From contig NZ_JSYP01000002.1 in NCBI RefSeq assembly GCF_000813005.1, positions 186,001 through 250,000 on the forward strand: a stretch of 64,000 nt of DNA, written 5' to 3'. Of this stretch, positions 9,663 through 18,792 are shown piece after piece. The first letter of the stretch is position 1. Each line of letters starts with the position of its first letter. The notes under the pieces are model-generated. The model was not told where the DNA came from and searched no databases. It worked only from the letters and a program-made list of their open reading frames with translations. The stretch comes from Flavobacterium sp. KMS (GTDB lineage: Bacteria > Bacteroidota > Bacteroidia > Flavobacteriales > Flavobacteriaceae). The position numbers were made by a program, and so were the translations under genes.

Positions 9663-10235
9663 TTACAAATTATCAATTACACTTGTCAAACGCTCAGTTA
9701 TTTCTTCAATAGATCCGATACCGTTTACAGCGTGGAATTTATTTTGTTCTTTATAATACCCTATTAATGGAGCAGTTTTCTCATTATATTCCTGATATCT
9801 TACACGAATTTTTTCTTCGTCCTGATCATCAGCTCTACCACTAGTTTTTCCTCTTTCTAATAAACGCGCTACCAGAATTTCATCATCAGCTTCTAAAGCG
9901 ATTGTAGCAGTTACACTAGATCCAATTGTTGGCAAAAATTTATCCAAAGCTCTTGCTTGATCTAATGTTCTTGGATAACCGTCAAACAAAAATCCTTCAG
10001 TATCTGGATGTTTATTCACTTCATCTATTAACATTGCAGTAGTAACTTCGCAAGGAACTAATTCACCATTGTCCATAAAAACTCTTGCTTTCTTACCTAA
10101 ATCTGTATCATTTTTTAAATTAAAGCGAAAAATATCTCCTGTTGAAAGATGCGTTAATTTATATTTTTCTTTTAAAAATTCTGCCTGAGTACCTTTTCCT
10201 GCTCCAGGTTTTCCAAATAAAACAATATTAATCAT
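9663..10235 (-). CDS. adk: adenylate kinase
   Basis: 190 aa, the short form: the P-loop GKPGAGKGTQ is at residues 8-17, followed by the NMP-binding part (THLSTGDIFR) and FDGYPRTLDQA. The LID is brief (LLERGKTSGRADDQDE), without the zinc-binding cysteines of long-form bacterial Adk. It catalyses ATP + AMP to 2 ADP in the cytoplasm. It lies in one direction with hpt upstream (gap 91 bp) and the CBS-domain protein downstream, a purine-related neighbourhood that also has purK/purE 3 kb away. Confidence 0.97.
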   Translation of the reverse strand: MINIVLFGKPGAGKGTQAEFLKEKYKLTHLSTGDIFRFNLKNDTDLGKKARVFMDNGELVPCEVTTAMLIDEVNKHPDTEGFLFDGYPRTLDQARALDKFLPTIGSSVTATIALEADDEILVARLLERGKTSGRADDQDEEKIRVRYQEYNEKTAPLIGYYKEQNKFHAVNGIGSIEEITERLTSVIDNL

Positions 10236-10326
10236 AGTTTGTGTGTTGTGTCGTACTTCCTTTTTTATTTTTAAAGAAGTTTAAAGTGAATAGTTAATTT
10301 ATAATTCTTTGGTTTTTGGTTCTAGT

Positions 10327-10857
10327 TTATTCTGCTAATTTATATACCTCTCCCAAATTTCTTCCCAAACCATCGTAGTCTAAACCGTAACCAACAATAA
10401 ATTTGTTTGGAATTCGAATTCCGATATAATCAATCTTAATATCTTTTTTATAGGCTTCTGGCTTAAAGAACAAAGTAGCAATTTTTAAATGCTTCACATT
10501 TTGTTTTTTAAACATCTCTTTAAGTTCAACTAAGGTATTCCCAGTATCAACAATATCCTCAATGATAATTACTGTTCTCCCTGTTAAATCTTGATTTAAA
10601 CCTATTAATTGCTTTACATCATGAGTAGTTTCTGTTCCTTCATAAGAAGCCATTTTTATAAAAGTAACCTCGCAGTGTTTTTTATATTTTTTCAAAAAAT
10701 CGGCAACAACCATAAAAGAGCCATTTAGCACACCAATAAAAATTGGAATTTCATCTCCAAAATCATCTTGTACCTGAGCTACCATTTTAGTAATTGCAAA
10801 ATCAATTTCTTTAGCCGAAATAAACGGAACAAATTGTTTATCGTGAAGTTGTATCAT
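10327..10857 (-). CDS. hpt: hypoxanthine phosphoribosyltransferase
   Basis: A 176-aa type I phosphoribosyltransferase with the PRPP-binding motif VIIIEDIVDTGNTL (about residues 96-109) and IGVLNGSFMVVADF for the flexible-loop side. It salvages hypoxanthine and guanine with PRPP to IMP and GMP. It is the first gene of the leftward run hpt-adk-corC-obgE. A -7 element (TATCTTTG on the minus strand, 10883-10890) lies 25 bp upstream of its ATG. Confidence 0.93.
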   Translation of the reverse strand: MIQLHDKQFVPFISAKEIDFAITKMVAQVQDDFGDEIPIFIGVLNGSFMVVADFLKKYKKHCEVTFIKMASYEGTETTHDVKQLIGLNQDLTGRTVIIIEDIVDTGNTLVELKEMFKKQNVKHLKIATLFFKPEAYKKDIKIDYIGIRIPNKFIVGYGLDYDGLGRNLGEVYKLAE

Positions 10858-10882
10858 TATTTTTTACATTTAAAATAATGCG

Positions 10883-10890
10883 CAAAGATA
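10883..10890 (-). promoter_or_regulatory. -7 promoter element of hpt operon
   Basis: Read on the minus strand the sequence is TATCTTTG, a full match to TAnnTTTG, 25 bp before the hpt ATG. Confidence 0.6.
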
Positions 10891-11032
10891 CAGAATTACA
10901 ACCAAAATGTAAGTAACAAATATACAGTGTATACATTTTTTTTCTGAATGTTAAATATTTACAAATCATTCTTTAAAAACACGCATTAATTCGGTAAATT
11001 GTTACCCCATAACATCTTAACCATAAACTATA

Positions 11033-12307
11033 ATGAAAACTACCTCCCAAATACTCTCAATATCATTATTAATGTTAGTGACAGCTTGTATTGGACAAGC
11101 AAAACAAGAAGAAAAAAAAGCGACAACAAATCAATCTGGAAACATTGTAAAAACGGCAGTTGGAGAAATCACATTACCTCTTCCCTACGCCACCGAATCT
11201 AAAACAAATAGTAGTAAAGTTATCAAATGGCCCGAAGGAAAAACTCCAATAGCACCTCAGGGTTTTACGGTAACAAAATTTGCCGACGGTTTCGATAATC
11301 CCCGTTGGACCTATATTGCGCCTAACAATGATATTTTTGTAGTAGAAAGCGGAACGAGAACTAGCAAAAATCAAATTACAATTTTTAGAGATTCTGATAA
11401 AGACAGAAAATTTGAAACCCGCGAAGTTTTTCTTAAAAATCTCAACAAACCATTTGGGATGTTAGTTCTTAAAGATTTTTTTTATGTAGCCAATACAGAT
11501 GGATTGTATCGTTATCCTTATAAAAATAATCCTTTAAAATTAGAATCCCAAGGAGAAAAAATCCTTGAACTCCCTGCTGGCGGTTACAACAATCACTGGA
11601 CAAGAAATTTAATTGCAAATGCCGATGGAACAAAAATCTACATTTCTGTAGGTTCAGGAAGCAACAATGGAGAAAACGGAATGGATAAAGAAATACGCCG
11701 AGCAAATATTCTAGAAATTAATCCTGATGGAACTGGCGAAAAAATTTATGCAGCCGGACTAAGAAATCCAGTAGGAATGGATTGGAATCCCGTGAATAAT
11801 GAACTTTGGACTGCTGTTAATGAACGTGATGATTTAGGCGACGATTTAGTTCCTGACTATATTACAAGCGTCAAACTAAATGGATTTTATGGCTGGCCTT
11901 ATTCTTATTATGGCAACATTCCAGACCCTAGAATGAAAGGCGCAGATAAAGATTTAGCCGCCAAAGCAATTGTACCTGATGTTTCTGTTGGTGCACACAC
12001 CGCTTCTTTAGGATTGGCATTTTACAATAAAGATAGTTTTCCTGCAAAATACAAAAACGGAATTTTCGTAGGTCAACATGGCTCTTGGAACCGAGCAAAA
12101 ATAGCAGGTTATAAAGTTGTTTTTGTTCCTTTCGTTAACGGAAAGCCTTCTGGAAAACCTGAAGATTTTTTAACTGGTTTTGTAGCTAGCGAAGACAAAG
12201 CAGAAGTTTACGGACGTCCCGTGGCAGTTACTGTCATGAAAGACGGATCACTTCTTGTAAATGATGATAGCGGAAATACGATATGGAAAGTAACTGCAAA
12301 TAAATAA
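11033..12307 (+). CDS. PQQ-dependent sugar dehydrogenase-like lipoprotein
   Basis: A 424-aa protein. Residues 1-19 are a lipoprotein signal with lipobox LVTAC (Cys19). The mature part is a six-bladed propeller of the soluble glucose dehydrogenase / L-sorbosone dehydrogenase type: DIFVVESGTR, KPFGMLV, GLRNPVGMDWNP, VNERDDLGDDLVPDY, LGLAFY and FVGQHGSWNR. Family members oxidise aldoses or related sugars with PQQ; the substrate here cannot be told. No PQQ synthesis genes are in the window. The gene is divergent from hpt and ends 79 bp before the next CDS. Confidence 0.85.
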   Translation: MKTTSQILSISLLMLVTACIGQAKQEEKKATTNQSGNIVKTAVGEITLPLPYATESKTNSSKVIKWPEGKTPIAPQGFTVTKFADGFDNPRWTYIAPNNDIFVVESGTRTSKNQITIFRDSDKDRKFETREVFLKNLNKPFGMLVLKDFFYVANTDGLYRYPYKNNPLKLESQGEKILELPAGGYNNHWTRNLIANADGTKIYISVGSGSNNGENGMDKEIRRANILEINPDGTGEKIYAAGLRNPVGMDWNPVNNELWTAVNERDDLGDDLVPDYITSVKLNGFYGWPYSYYGNIPDPRMKGADKDLAAKAIVPDVSVGAHTASLGLAFYNKDSFPAKYKNGIFVGQHGSWNRAKIAGYKVVFVPFVNGKPSGKPEDFLTGFVASEDKAEVYGRPVAVTVMKDGSLLVNDDSGNTIWKVTANK

Positions 12308-12386
12308 GATTTCATAATAGGCAGTGTTGCTTAAAAATTAAATTACCTATTTTTAGATGCTCAATTCCAAATAAAAAATAAAATCA

Positions 12387-12932
12387 ATGTCCTCTGAATT
12401 ACAAAAAAATCTTGATTACGTAAATGCTTACAGAGAAAACAGACTTAAAGGGGCGCAAACTATTTTGGAAAATCCTGATTATTTCCCCGAATTAATTTCA
12501 ATTTGCTTCGATATTAATGACAAACACACACACAAAGCCTGCTGGATTTTAGAATTTGTATCTTATGAAAAACTCGAATGGCTACAACCTCATCTTGATT
12601 TTTTTTGTTCGAATCTAAAAAATTTAAAAGATGAAAGTTCCATACGCCCTATTGCCAAAATCTGTCAACTTTTGATTATTTCTCATTATAAAAAAACAGA
12701 TATTACACTTTCTGAAACTCAACTTCAGGATATTATCGAAACTAGTTTTGATTGGTTAATTACCGATACCAAAGTAGCAGCAAAAGCCTACTCTATGCGA
12801 ACTTTACACATATTAGGAAAGTATTACGACTGGATTCATCCCGAATTGCAAATTATCTTAACTAAGGATTATGCAAATCATACCGCTGCATATAAAGCAG
12901 TTGCAAGAGAGGTTCTTAAGAAAATAAAATAG
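12387..12932 (+). CDS. conserved hypothetical helical protein (HEAT-repeat-like)
   Basis: A 181-aa, probably cytoplasmic protein with no signal peptide. It is rich in amphipathic helices arranged in pairs (KACWILEFVSYEKLEWLQPHL; RPIAKICQLLIISHY; VAAKAYSMRTLHILGKYY; AAYKAVAREVLKKIK), which suggests a short HEAT-like solenoid. Flavobacterial homologues are, to my memory, often mislabelled adenylosuccinate lyase; none of that enzyme's catalytic motifs is present. It lies 54 bp before purK, which has its own promoter. Confidence 0.75.
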   Translation: MSSELQKNLDYVNAYRENRLKGAQTILENPDYFPELISICFDINDKHTHKACWILEFVSYEKLEWLQPHLDFFCSNLKNLKDESSIRPIAKICQLLIISHYKKTDITLSETQLQDIIETSFDWLITDTKVAAKAYSMRTLHILGKYYDWIHPELQIILTKDYANHTAAYKAVAREVLKKIK

Positions 12933-12958
12933 CATTTTCCTATTCAATCATTATAAAG

Positions 12959-12966
12959 TATCTTTG
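12959..12966 (+). promoter_or_regulatory. -7 promoter element of purK
   Basis: TATCTTTG matches TAnnTTTG and lies 20 bp before the purK ATG. Confidence 0.6.
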
Positions 12967-12986
12967 CGCATCACAAACACACAACA

Positions 12987-14135
12987 ATGAATTATTTTTC
13001 TTCTGATTTTAAATTAGGAATCTTAGGCGGTGGACAATTAGGCAAAATGCTACTTTTTGACACTCGCAAATTTGACATACAAACCTCTGTTTTAGACCCA
13101 AGCGATGAAGCTCCTAGCAAAATTGCCTGTAATAAATTCTTTCAAGGGGATTTAATGGACTTTGAAACTGTTTACAATTTTGGAAAACAAGTAGATGTCT
13201 TGACTTTCGAAATCGAACTTGTAAACCTCGAAGCGCTAGAAAAACTAGAAAATGAAGGCGTAAAAGTATACCCTTCGCCAAAAACCTTAAAAGGAATTCA
13301 GAATAAAGGAATCCAAAAAGATTTTTACATTAAAAATAATATTCCTACTGCTCCATTTGAAAGATTTGAAAATCTGGAAAGTTTAAAAGCTAAAATTCAA
13401 GATTTAAAATTGCCTTTTGTATGGAAATGTACTGAGTTTGGTTATGATGGAAATGGTGTAAAAGTTATTCGTCAAACATCAGATTTAGATAATCTACCAA
13501 ATGTAGAATGTATTGCCGAGACTATGGTTCCGTTCAAGAATGAACTTGCTGTTATCGTTTGTCGCAATCCATCGGGAGAAATAAAAACATATCCTGTTGT
13601 CGAAATGGAATTTCATCCAGAAGCAAATCAGGTTGAATATGTAATATGTCCTGCACGAATCGACGAAAAAGTAGCTCAGAAAGCAAGAGCGATTGCGCTT
13701 AATGTTTCGGAGAAATTTAATCATGTTGGTCTTTTGGCAGTTGAAATGTTCCAAACGCAAGATGATGAAATCTTGGTAAACGAAGTTGCTCCTCGCCCAC
13801 ACAATTCTGGTCATTATTCTATCGAAGCAAGTTATACTTCACAATTCGAAAACCACTTACGCGCCATCTTGGATCTTCCGTTAGGAAATACTGATAGTAA
13901 AGTAGCAGGAGTTATGGTAAACTTAGTTGGAGCCGAAGGATTTTCTGGAGATGTAGTTTATCAAAACATCGAAACCATTTTAGGATGGAATGGTGTTACA
14001 CCACATATATATGGCAAAAAACAGACTCGTCCTTTCAGAAAAATGGGTCACGTAACAATCGTAAATGAAGATATGGCAGTAGCCAGAAAAATTGCTGAAG
14101 ACGTTAAGAACACAATAAAAGTAATCAGTATATAG
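12987..14135 (+). CDS. purK: N5-carboxyaminoimidazole ribonucleotide synthase
   Basis: A 382-aa ATP-grasp enzyme. The N-terminal nucleotide fold is LGILGGGQLGKMLLFD (residues 9-24), the ATP-grasp core includes VWKCTEFGYDGNGVKV and LLAVEMFQ, and metal/ADP-binding is at VNEVAPRPHNSGHYSIEA. It converts AIR, ATP and bicarbonate to N5-CAIR in purine synthesis; PurE, encoded 365 bp downstream, then isomerises N5-CAIR to CAIR. A small ORF flanked by repeats interrupts the pair. Confidence 0.96.
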   Translation: MNYFSSDFKLGILGGGQLGKMLLFDTRKFDIQTSVLDPSDEAPSKIACNKFFQGDLMDFETVYNFGKQVDVLTFEIELVNLEALEKLENEGVKVYPSPKTLKGIQNKGIQKDFYIKNNIPTAPFERFENLESLKAKIQDLKLPFVWKCTEFGYDGNGVKVIRQTSDLDNLPNVECIAETMVPFKNELAVIVCRNPSGEIKTYPVVEMEFHPEANQVEYVICPARIDEKVAQKARAIALNVSEKFNHVGLLAVEMFQTQDDEILVNEVAPRPHNSGHYSIEASYTSQFENHLRAILDLPLGNTDSKVAGVMVNLVGAEGFSGDVVYQNIETILGWNGVTPHIYGKKQTRPFRKMGHVTIVNEDMAVARKIAEDVKNTIKVISI

Positions 14136-14154
14136 TTTTCAGTCTCGGTCGCAG

Positions 14155-14188
14155 TTTTCAGTCACAGTGAAAACCTGAAACAAAACAA
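14155..14188. repeat. direct repeat, left copy (purK-purE gap)
   Basis: TTTTCAGTCACAG followed by TGAAAACCTGAAAC recurs at 14439-14465 with one base change. Each copy contains a short inverted part (TTTTCA/TGAAAA). It belongs to the same intergenic family as 8222-8283. Confidence 0.75.
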
Positions 14189-14218
14189 GAAAACAGTTAT
14201 AATCTTGATTTAATTAAA

Positions 14219-14428
14219 ATGGATTTTATAGAATTAGTAAGCAATCTTTTAAATTTATCTGCCCCTTCAAACTTGTTTAAAATTCATTTTGAAAGATTCA
14301 CAGATAAAAATGAATATTTAGGTGAACGAATAAAAAGCTTCCTTTCATTTACAATATTGACATTGTTTTCTATTGTATTCATTTTAGCAATTACATTTTT
14401 GATTTATAAATTATTAAAACTCCTTTAA
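14219..14428 (+). CDS. small putative membrane protein
   Basis: A 69-aa ORF between purK and purE with a charged middle (ERFTDKNEYLGERIK) and one strong C-terminal hydrophobic helix (about 44-65, FTILTLFSIVFILAITFLIY). It has a clean ATG but no recognisable ribosome site or own promoter, so it would be read from the purK transcript. I do not recognise a family. It is flanked on both sides by near-identical 27-bp repeats. It is plausible as a real gene, but a chance ORF is possible. Confidence 0.5.
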   Translation: MDFIELVSNLLNLSAPSNLFKIHFERFTDKNEYLGERIKSFLSFTILTLFSIVFILAITFLIYKLLKLL

Positions 14429-14438
14429 ACAAAATAAC

Positions 14439-14465
14439 TTTTCAGTCACAGCGAAAACCTGAAAC
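14439..14465. repeat. direct repeat, right copy (purK-purE gap)
   Basis: It matches 14155-14181 in 26 of 27 positions (CACAGC instead of CACAGT), and is followed by a second partial unit (TTTAAACCTGAAAC). Confidence 0.75.
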
Positions 14466-14499
14466 TTTAAACCTGAAACAAAACAACAAAAATAAAAAC

Positions 14500-14985
14500 A
14501 TGAGTAAAGTAGCCATTATAATGGGAAGTATCTCTGACATGCCTGTCATGCAAGATGCCATCGACATATTAAAACAATTTAATATTGAAACCGAGGTAGA
14601 TATCGTTTCGGCACACAGAACGCCGGAAAAATTATTCGATTTCAGTAAAAATGCGCACACTCGTGGAATCTCGGTAATTATTGCGGGAGCTGGAGGCGCT
14701 GCACATTTACCAGGAATGGTTGCTTCTATGTCGCCACTTCCTGTAATTGGAGTTCCTGTAAAATCAAGCAATTCTATTGACGGTTGGGATTCAGTTTTAT
14801 CGATTCTTCAAATGCCGGGCGGAGTTCCTGTTGCAACTGTAGCTCTGAACGGAGCAAAAAATGCCGGAATTCTTGCAGCACAAATTATCGGAAGTCACGA
14901 CAAAAAAGTTCTTGATACAATTATCGCATACAAAGAAGAACTAAAAGCAGCGGTTAATAAAGCGGCTGAAGGTTTGAAAAAGTAA
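14500..14985 (+). CDS. purE: N5-carboxyaminoimidazole ribonucleotide mutase
   Basis: 161 aa, class I PurE. The N-terminal loop is IIMGSISDMPVM (residues 6-17), then SAHRTPEK (39-46) with the catalytic His, IIAGAGGAAHLPGM, and GVPVKSS. It interconverts N5-CAIR and CAIR and works directly after PurK. The octamer-forming family has usually about 160-170 aa, so the gene is complete. A large hairpin repeat follows it. Confidence 0.97.
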   Translation: MSKVAIIMGSISDMPVMQDAIDILKQFNIETEVDIVSAHRTPEKLFDFSKNAHTRGISVIIAGAGGAAHLPGMVASMSPLPVIGVPVKSSNSIDGWDSVLSILQMPGGVPVATVALNGAKNAGILAAQIIGSHDKKVLDTIIAYKEELKAAVNKAAEGLKK

Positions 14986-15008
14986 AATTATTCCGCAGAG
15001 ATACACAA

Positions 15009-15084
15009 AGAAAAGACGCAGAGATTCACCGAGCTTTTTCACATTTTAGTGAAGAAAAACTTTGTGAATCTTTGCGTCTTTTCT
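15009..15084. repeat. intergenic hairpin repeat (GACGCAAAGATTCAC type)
   Basis: The arms at 15009-15029 and 15064-15084 are complementary in 20 of 21 positions. They sit in the convergent gap between purE and the minus-strand hypothetical gene. There is no U tract, so this is not a classical terminator. Related words with TTTGCG/CGCAAA recur at 52175-52430 and 57990-58480. Confidence 0.75.
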
Positions 15085-15127
15085 TTAGCGAGTCTTTGTG
15101 AAACAAAAACTTATTTATAATCTGAAA

Positions 15128-15796
15128 TTACGCTTCGTCTTCAATTTCCTCCAGAACAGACTCAAATTCATATTCAGTTATATCTTCTTTATTTATCCAG
15201 TTTTCTGAAGTAACGAGATTATAATTTACATTATCTTCTGTTGTCAATTCCCAAACAATAGCTGCTGCTTCTGGAAATGGAATATTTTGAGACATTTGAT
15301 CTTCAAACAATCTCTTAATAAGATTTCTATCAGACAAACCATTATTCAATAATTTCAGTACGTTTTCGGCTGTCAACTTTTGTGCTTCACCATCAGTTGG
15401 TGTCATAGAGAAATGAACAACAGAAGCTTTTGCATTTGGAAATTTTCCGTTGTATGCTTTAAAAAGCAGCTGATTGATGTGAAACAAAGTTCCTTGCATA
15501 TCTATTTCTGGATATTCTTCACAAACCTTGTCAATTAACATATTGTGCGATATCTGTTCGATTTGCCCTTCGCTTAATCGATCACTAAATTTATATTCCA
15601 AAACTATTTCGGCTGCTTCGTTAGGCTCGTAATCGGAGATAGCCATTTCTAATAATTCTGGCAAACTACTTTTCTCTGCCGCTGCACCATCTGGATAGTT
15701 GAATTTTTCTAATAACTGAATAAAATCTTCATCAGTCCAATATCCTTCTACTTCATTAACCGTATCTATTCTCTTTATTGCAATTTGATAATTCAT
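15128..15796 (-). CDS. hypothetical protein
   Basis: A 222-aa acidic, soluble protein without signal peptide or membrane helix. It begins MNYQIAIKRIDTVNEVEGYW and ends in a run of Glu/Asp (VLEEIEDEA). No catalytic motif is visible and I do not recognise the family. The codon use and length match those of its neighbours, so it is a real gene. It is alone on this strand between purE and the M3 peptidase. Confidence 0.75.
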   Translation of the reverse strand: MNYQIAIKRIDTVNEVEGYWTDEDFIQLLEKFNYPDGAAAEKSSLPELLEMAISDYEPNEAAEIVLEYKFSDRLSEGQIEQISHNMLIDKVCEEYPEIDMQGTLFHINQLLFKAYNGKFPNAKASVVHFSMTPTDGEAQKLTAENVLKLLNNGLSDRNLIKRLFEDQMSQNIPFPEAAAIVWELTTEDNVNYNLVTSENWINKEDITEYEFESVLEEIEDEA

Positions 15797-15968
15797 CGTT
15801 TTTCTATGTTTACAATTTCTAATTAGTATTTTATAATTCTAATCGTATTTTTTCAATTTACGCTTTTAAAAACGTGCACAGAAATAAATAACATATCTAT
15901 AACACAATTTAAGAGGATTTTATGCCGAGAATCGATTCTGTTTAGATGATTAGATTTTTATAAATTGC

Positions 15969-15976
15969 TATCTTTG
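15969..15976 (+). promoter_or_regulatory. -7 promoter element of the M3 peptidase gene
   Basis: TATCTTTG matches TAnnTTTG and lies 45 bp upstream of the ATG at 16022. Confidence 0.55.
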
Positions 15977-16021
15977 AGATTCAAAAATATCGACTTCAAT
16001 TAATAAAATAATTATATCATA

Positions 16022-18049
16022 ATGAGCGTTTTACTTTCAACATTTATTACTAAACACAATACTGCCCCTTTTTCGCAAATTAAAATCGAAGACTATGTTC
16101 CTGCTTTTCAGGAAGGGATTTCTTTGGCGAAAGCCGAAATTGATGCAATTGTAAATAATACTGAAGCACCAACATTCGAGAATACTATCGTAGCAATGGA
16201 TTATACAGGAGATATTCTGGATCGTGTTTCGAGTATCTTTTTCAACTTAAATTCTGCTGAGACAAGTGACGAAATGCAAAAAATCGCTCAGGATGTTTCT
16301 CCCTTATTATCTGAATTTGGAAATGATGTTCGCTTAAATGCTGCTTTATTTGCAAAAGTAAAAGCCGTTTACGATCAGAAAGAAAGTTTAAATCTTAATC
16401 CAGAACAAACGACTCTTTTGGACAAACAATACAAAAGCTTTTCAAGAAACGGAGCTAATTTGCCTGAAGAAAAGAAAAACCAATTACGCGAAATCGACAA
16501 AGAGTTATCTAAGTTAAGTTTGCAATTTGGCGAAAATGTTTTAGCTGAAACAAATGCTTTCGAATTACATCTTACCGATTACAACCATTTAGCCGGATTA
16601 CCAGAAGGAACTATCGAAGCAGCTCGTTCATTGGCTAAAAGCCAAGAAAAAGAAGGTTGGATTTTCACACTAGATCATCCGAGTTATATTCCGTTTATGA
16701 CGTATGCTGATAATCGTGAATTGCGTAAGAAGCTTGCTATCGCTTTTGGAGCAAGATCTTTCCAAAATAACGAATTCGATAATCAGGAAATTGTGCTTAA
16801 AATCGTAAAACTACGTTTTGAAAGAGCCAATTTATTAGGATATAAGACCCACGCCCATTTTGTTCTGGAGGAGCGTATGGCCGAAAATCCTGAAAAAGTT
16901 TTTTCTTTCTCAAATGATTTATTGGCTAAAGCCAAACCTGCAGCCAAAAAAGAATTTGCTCAACTTACTGCTTTTGCAAAAGAGTTGGACGGAATCGAGC
17001 AATTAGAAAAATGGGATAGTGCTTATTATTCGGAGAAATTAAAGCAACAGCTTTTTAATCTGGATGATGAGAAACTAAAACCCTATTTCCAGTTAGAAAA
17101 AGTACTAAATGGTGCTTTTACAATTGCAGGAAAACTATACGGACTTACTTTTACCGAAGTATTTGATATCGACAAATACCACGAAGAAGTAATGACTTAT
17201 GAAGTTACGAATGATAAAAACGAATTGGTTTCTGTTTTCTACGCTGACTTTTTCCCAAGAAAAGGAAAACGAAATGGTGCCTGGATGACTTCATTTAAAT
17301 CGCAATACAGAAAAGACGGAATAAACGAAAGACCACATATCTCAAACGTATGTAACTTTACAAAACCAACCGAAACGAAACCTTCATTACTTACATTTAA
17401 TGAAGTAACAACTTTGTTCCACGAATTTGGTCACGGATTACACGGTATGTTAGCCGATACAACTTATCCAAGTTTATCTGGAACATCGGTATATTGGGAT
17501 TTCGTAGAATTACCAAGTCAGATTATGGAAAACTGGTGTTACGAACCTGAAGCTTTGGCTTTGTTTGCTAATCATTATGAAACTGGCGAAGTAATTCCGA
17601 TGGAATATGTTACTAAAATCAAAGAAAGTGCAAGTTTTCAGGAAGGTTTAGCAACATTGCGTCAGTTAAGTTTTGGATTATTAGATATGGCTTGGCACGG
17701 ACAAGATCCAACAAGTATTACTGATTTAAAAGCATTCGAAACAGAACAATTTAAAGACACTCAATTATATCCTGAGGTGAAAGAAAATGCAATGAGTACT
17801 GCTTTTTCACATATTTTTCAGGGTGGATATTCTTCTGGATATTACAGTTACAAATGGGCTGAAGTTCTAGATGCCGATGCATTTGAATACTTTCAGGAAA
17901 AAGGAATCTTTAATCATGAAGTAGCCACAAAATTTAAAGATAATGTACTTTCTAAAGGAGGAACTGAACATCCTATGATTTTGTACAAACGTTTTAGAGG
18001 TCAGGAACCAAAACCAGAAGCTTTATTAAAAAGAGCGGGATTGATATAA
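16022..18049 (+). CDS. M3 family metallopeptidase (oligopeptidase A / Dcp type)
   Basis: A 675-aa zinc peptidase. The HEXXH motif is in TLFHEFGHGLHGML (about residue 464), with the third zinc-ligand Glu downstream in WDFVELPSQIMENW. The long helical N-terminal part is typical of M3A. There is no signal peptide, so cytoplasmic. Family members (PrlC, Dcp) degrade short peptides and cleaved signal peptides. Dcp-type and OpdA-type cannot be separated with certainty by eye. The gene stands alone, with the next lipoprotein starting 48 bp later. Confidence 0.92.
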   Translation: MSVLLSTFITKHNTAPFSQIKIEDYVPAFQEGISLAKAEIDAIVNNTEAPTFENTIVAMDYTGDILDRVSSIFFNLNSAETSDEMQKIAQDVSPLLSEFGNDVRLNAALFAKVKAVYDQKESLNLNPEQTTLLDKQYKSFSRNGANLPEEKKNQLREIDKELSKLSLQFGENVLAETNAFELHLTDYNHLAGLPEGTIEAARSLAKSQEKEGWIFTLDHPSYIPFMTYADNRELRKKLAIAFGARSFQNNEFDNQEIVLKIVKLRFERANLLGYKTHAHFVLEERMAENPEKVFSFSNDLLAKAKPAAKKEFAQLTAFAKELDGIEQLEKWDSAYYSEKLKQQLFNLDDEKLKPYFQLEKVLNGAFTIAGKLYGLTFTEVFDIDKYHEEVMTYEVTNDKNELVSVFYADFFPRKGKRNGAWMTSFKSQYRKDGINERPHISNVCNFTKPTETKPSLLTFNEVTTLFHEFGHGLHGMLADTTYPSLSGTSVYWDFVELPSQIMENWCYEPEALALFANHYETGEVIPMEYVTKIKESASFQEGLATLRQLSFGLLDMAWHGQDPTSITDLKAFETEQFKDTQLYPEVKENAMSTAFSHIFQGGYSSGYYSYKWAEVLDADAFEYFQEKGIFNHEVATKFKDNVLSKGGTEHPMILYKRFRGQEPKPEALLKRAGLI

Positions 18050-18097
18050 TTTATGTCGGTGGGATTTTTGAAATAAATAATGGTTAAATCTAAAAGC

Positions 18098-18664
18098 ATG
18101 AAAAACTTATTATGGTTCCTATCTATATCTATTATTTTACTTTCAAGTTGTAATAAAAAAAACGAGATTAATAAATCAAGTTCAGAAATACAACAGAAGA
18201 AAAATAGCAACAGTAATTTGACAAATAATTTTGATGAAATTTTATACTTTACCGTCTCAGATGAAATTGAAAAAAAGAATGAAAATAATCAGAAATTTCA
18301 AGATGTTTACAGCAATTTAGATGATAAAAATATTAACATCAATAAATTTGAAAATCAACTTATAGATTTAGGCTTCACAAGTAAAAATATTCCAAAACAT
18401 AAAATTAAAAATATATTAGAAACAGTAACAAATGATATAAATTTAAAATATCATGAAGTGGCATGTGTCCCTTTGTATAATGACATTTTCATTTTCAAAA
18501 AAAACAAAAAGCCTGTTGCTGCATTAAAAATATGTTTCCATTGTGGAATGAATGAAGCGATTGGAAAAATAAACAGCAATTTTGATTTTCAAAACTCAAA
18601 TTCCTACAGTAATTATGCAATTCTATATAAACTTTTATATAATGAAGAATATAGTCAACATTAA
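18098..18664 (+). CDS. hypothetical lipoprotein
   Basis: 188 aa from ATG 18098. An ATG at 18080 is in frame, but MKNLLWFLSISIILLSSC gives a clean lipoprotein signal with lipobox LSSC, so the inner start is preferred. The mature part is Asn/Lys-rich at first and has CFHCGMNEAIG near the C-terminus (a CXXC pair, without the His of a haem site). No family is recognised. It is followed by a strong terminator. Confidence 0.7.
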   Translation: MKNLLWFLSISIILLSSCNKKNEINKSSSEIQQKKNSNSNLTNNFDEILYFTVSDEIEKKNENNQKFQDVYSNLDDKNININKFENQLIDLGFTSKNIPKHKIKNILETVTNDINLKYHEVACVPLYNDIFIFKKNKKPVAALKICFHCGMNEAIGKINSNFDFQNSNSYSNYAILYKLLYNEEYSQH

Positions 18665-18670
18665 AATTTT

Positions 18671-18713
18671 AAACAATAAAAAACCGAAGCATATGTTTCG
18701 GTTTTTTATTGTT
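18671..18713. terminator. intrinsic terminator
   Basis: The stem AAACCGAA / TTTCGGTTT with A-run before and T-run after ends the lipoprotein transcript. Confidence 0.85.
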
Positions 18714-18792
18714 TAATTTCGATTAAAATACTAATCTTAATTTTACTTATCTTCAATACTTTAAAAAAAACCTTAATCTTACAAATTAGACC

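Noticed and set aside
10999..11202. 67-codon plus-strand frame overlapping the start of the sugar dehydrogenase
   Set aside because: It is out of frame with a gene that has a clear lipoprotein signal, and it has no support of its own.
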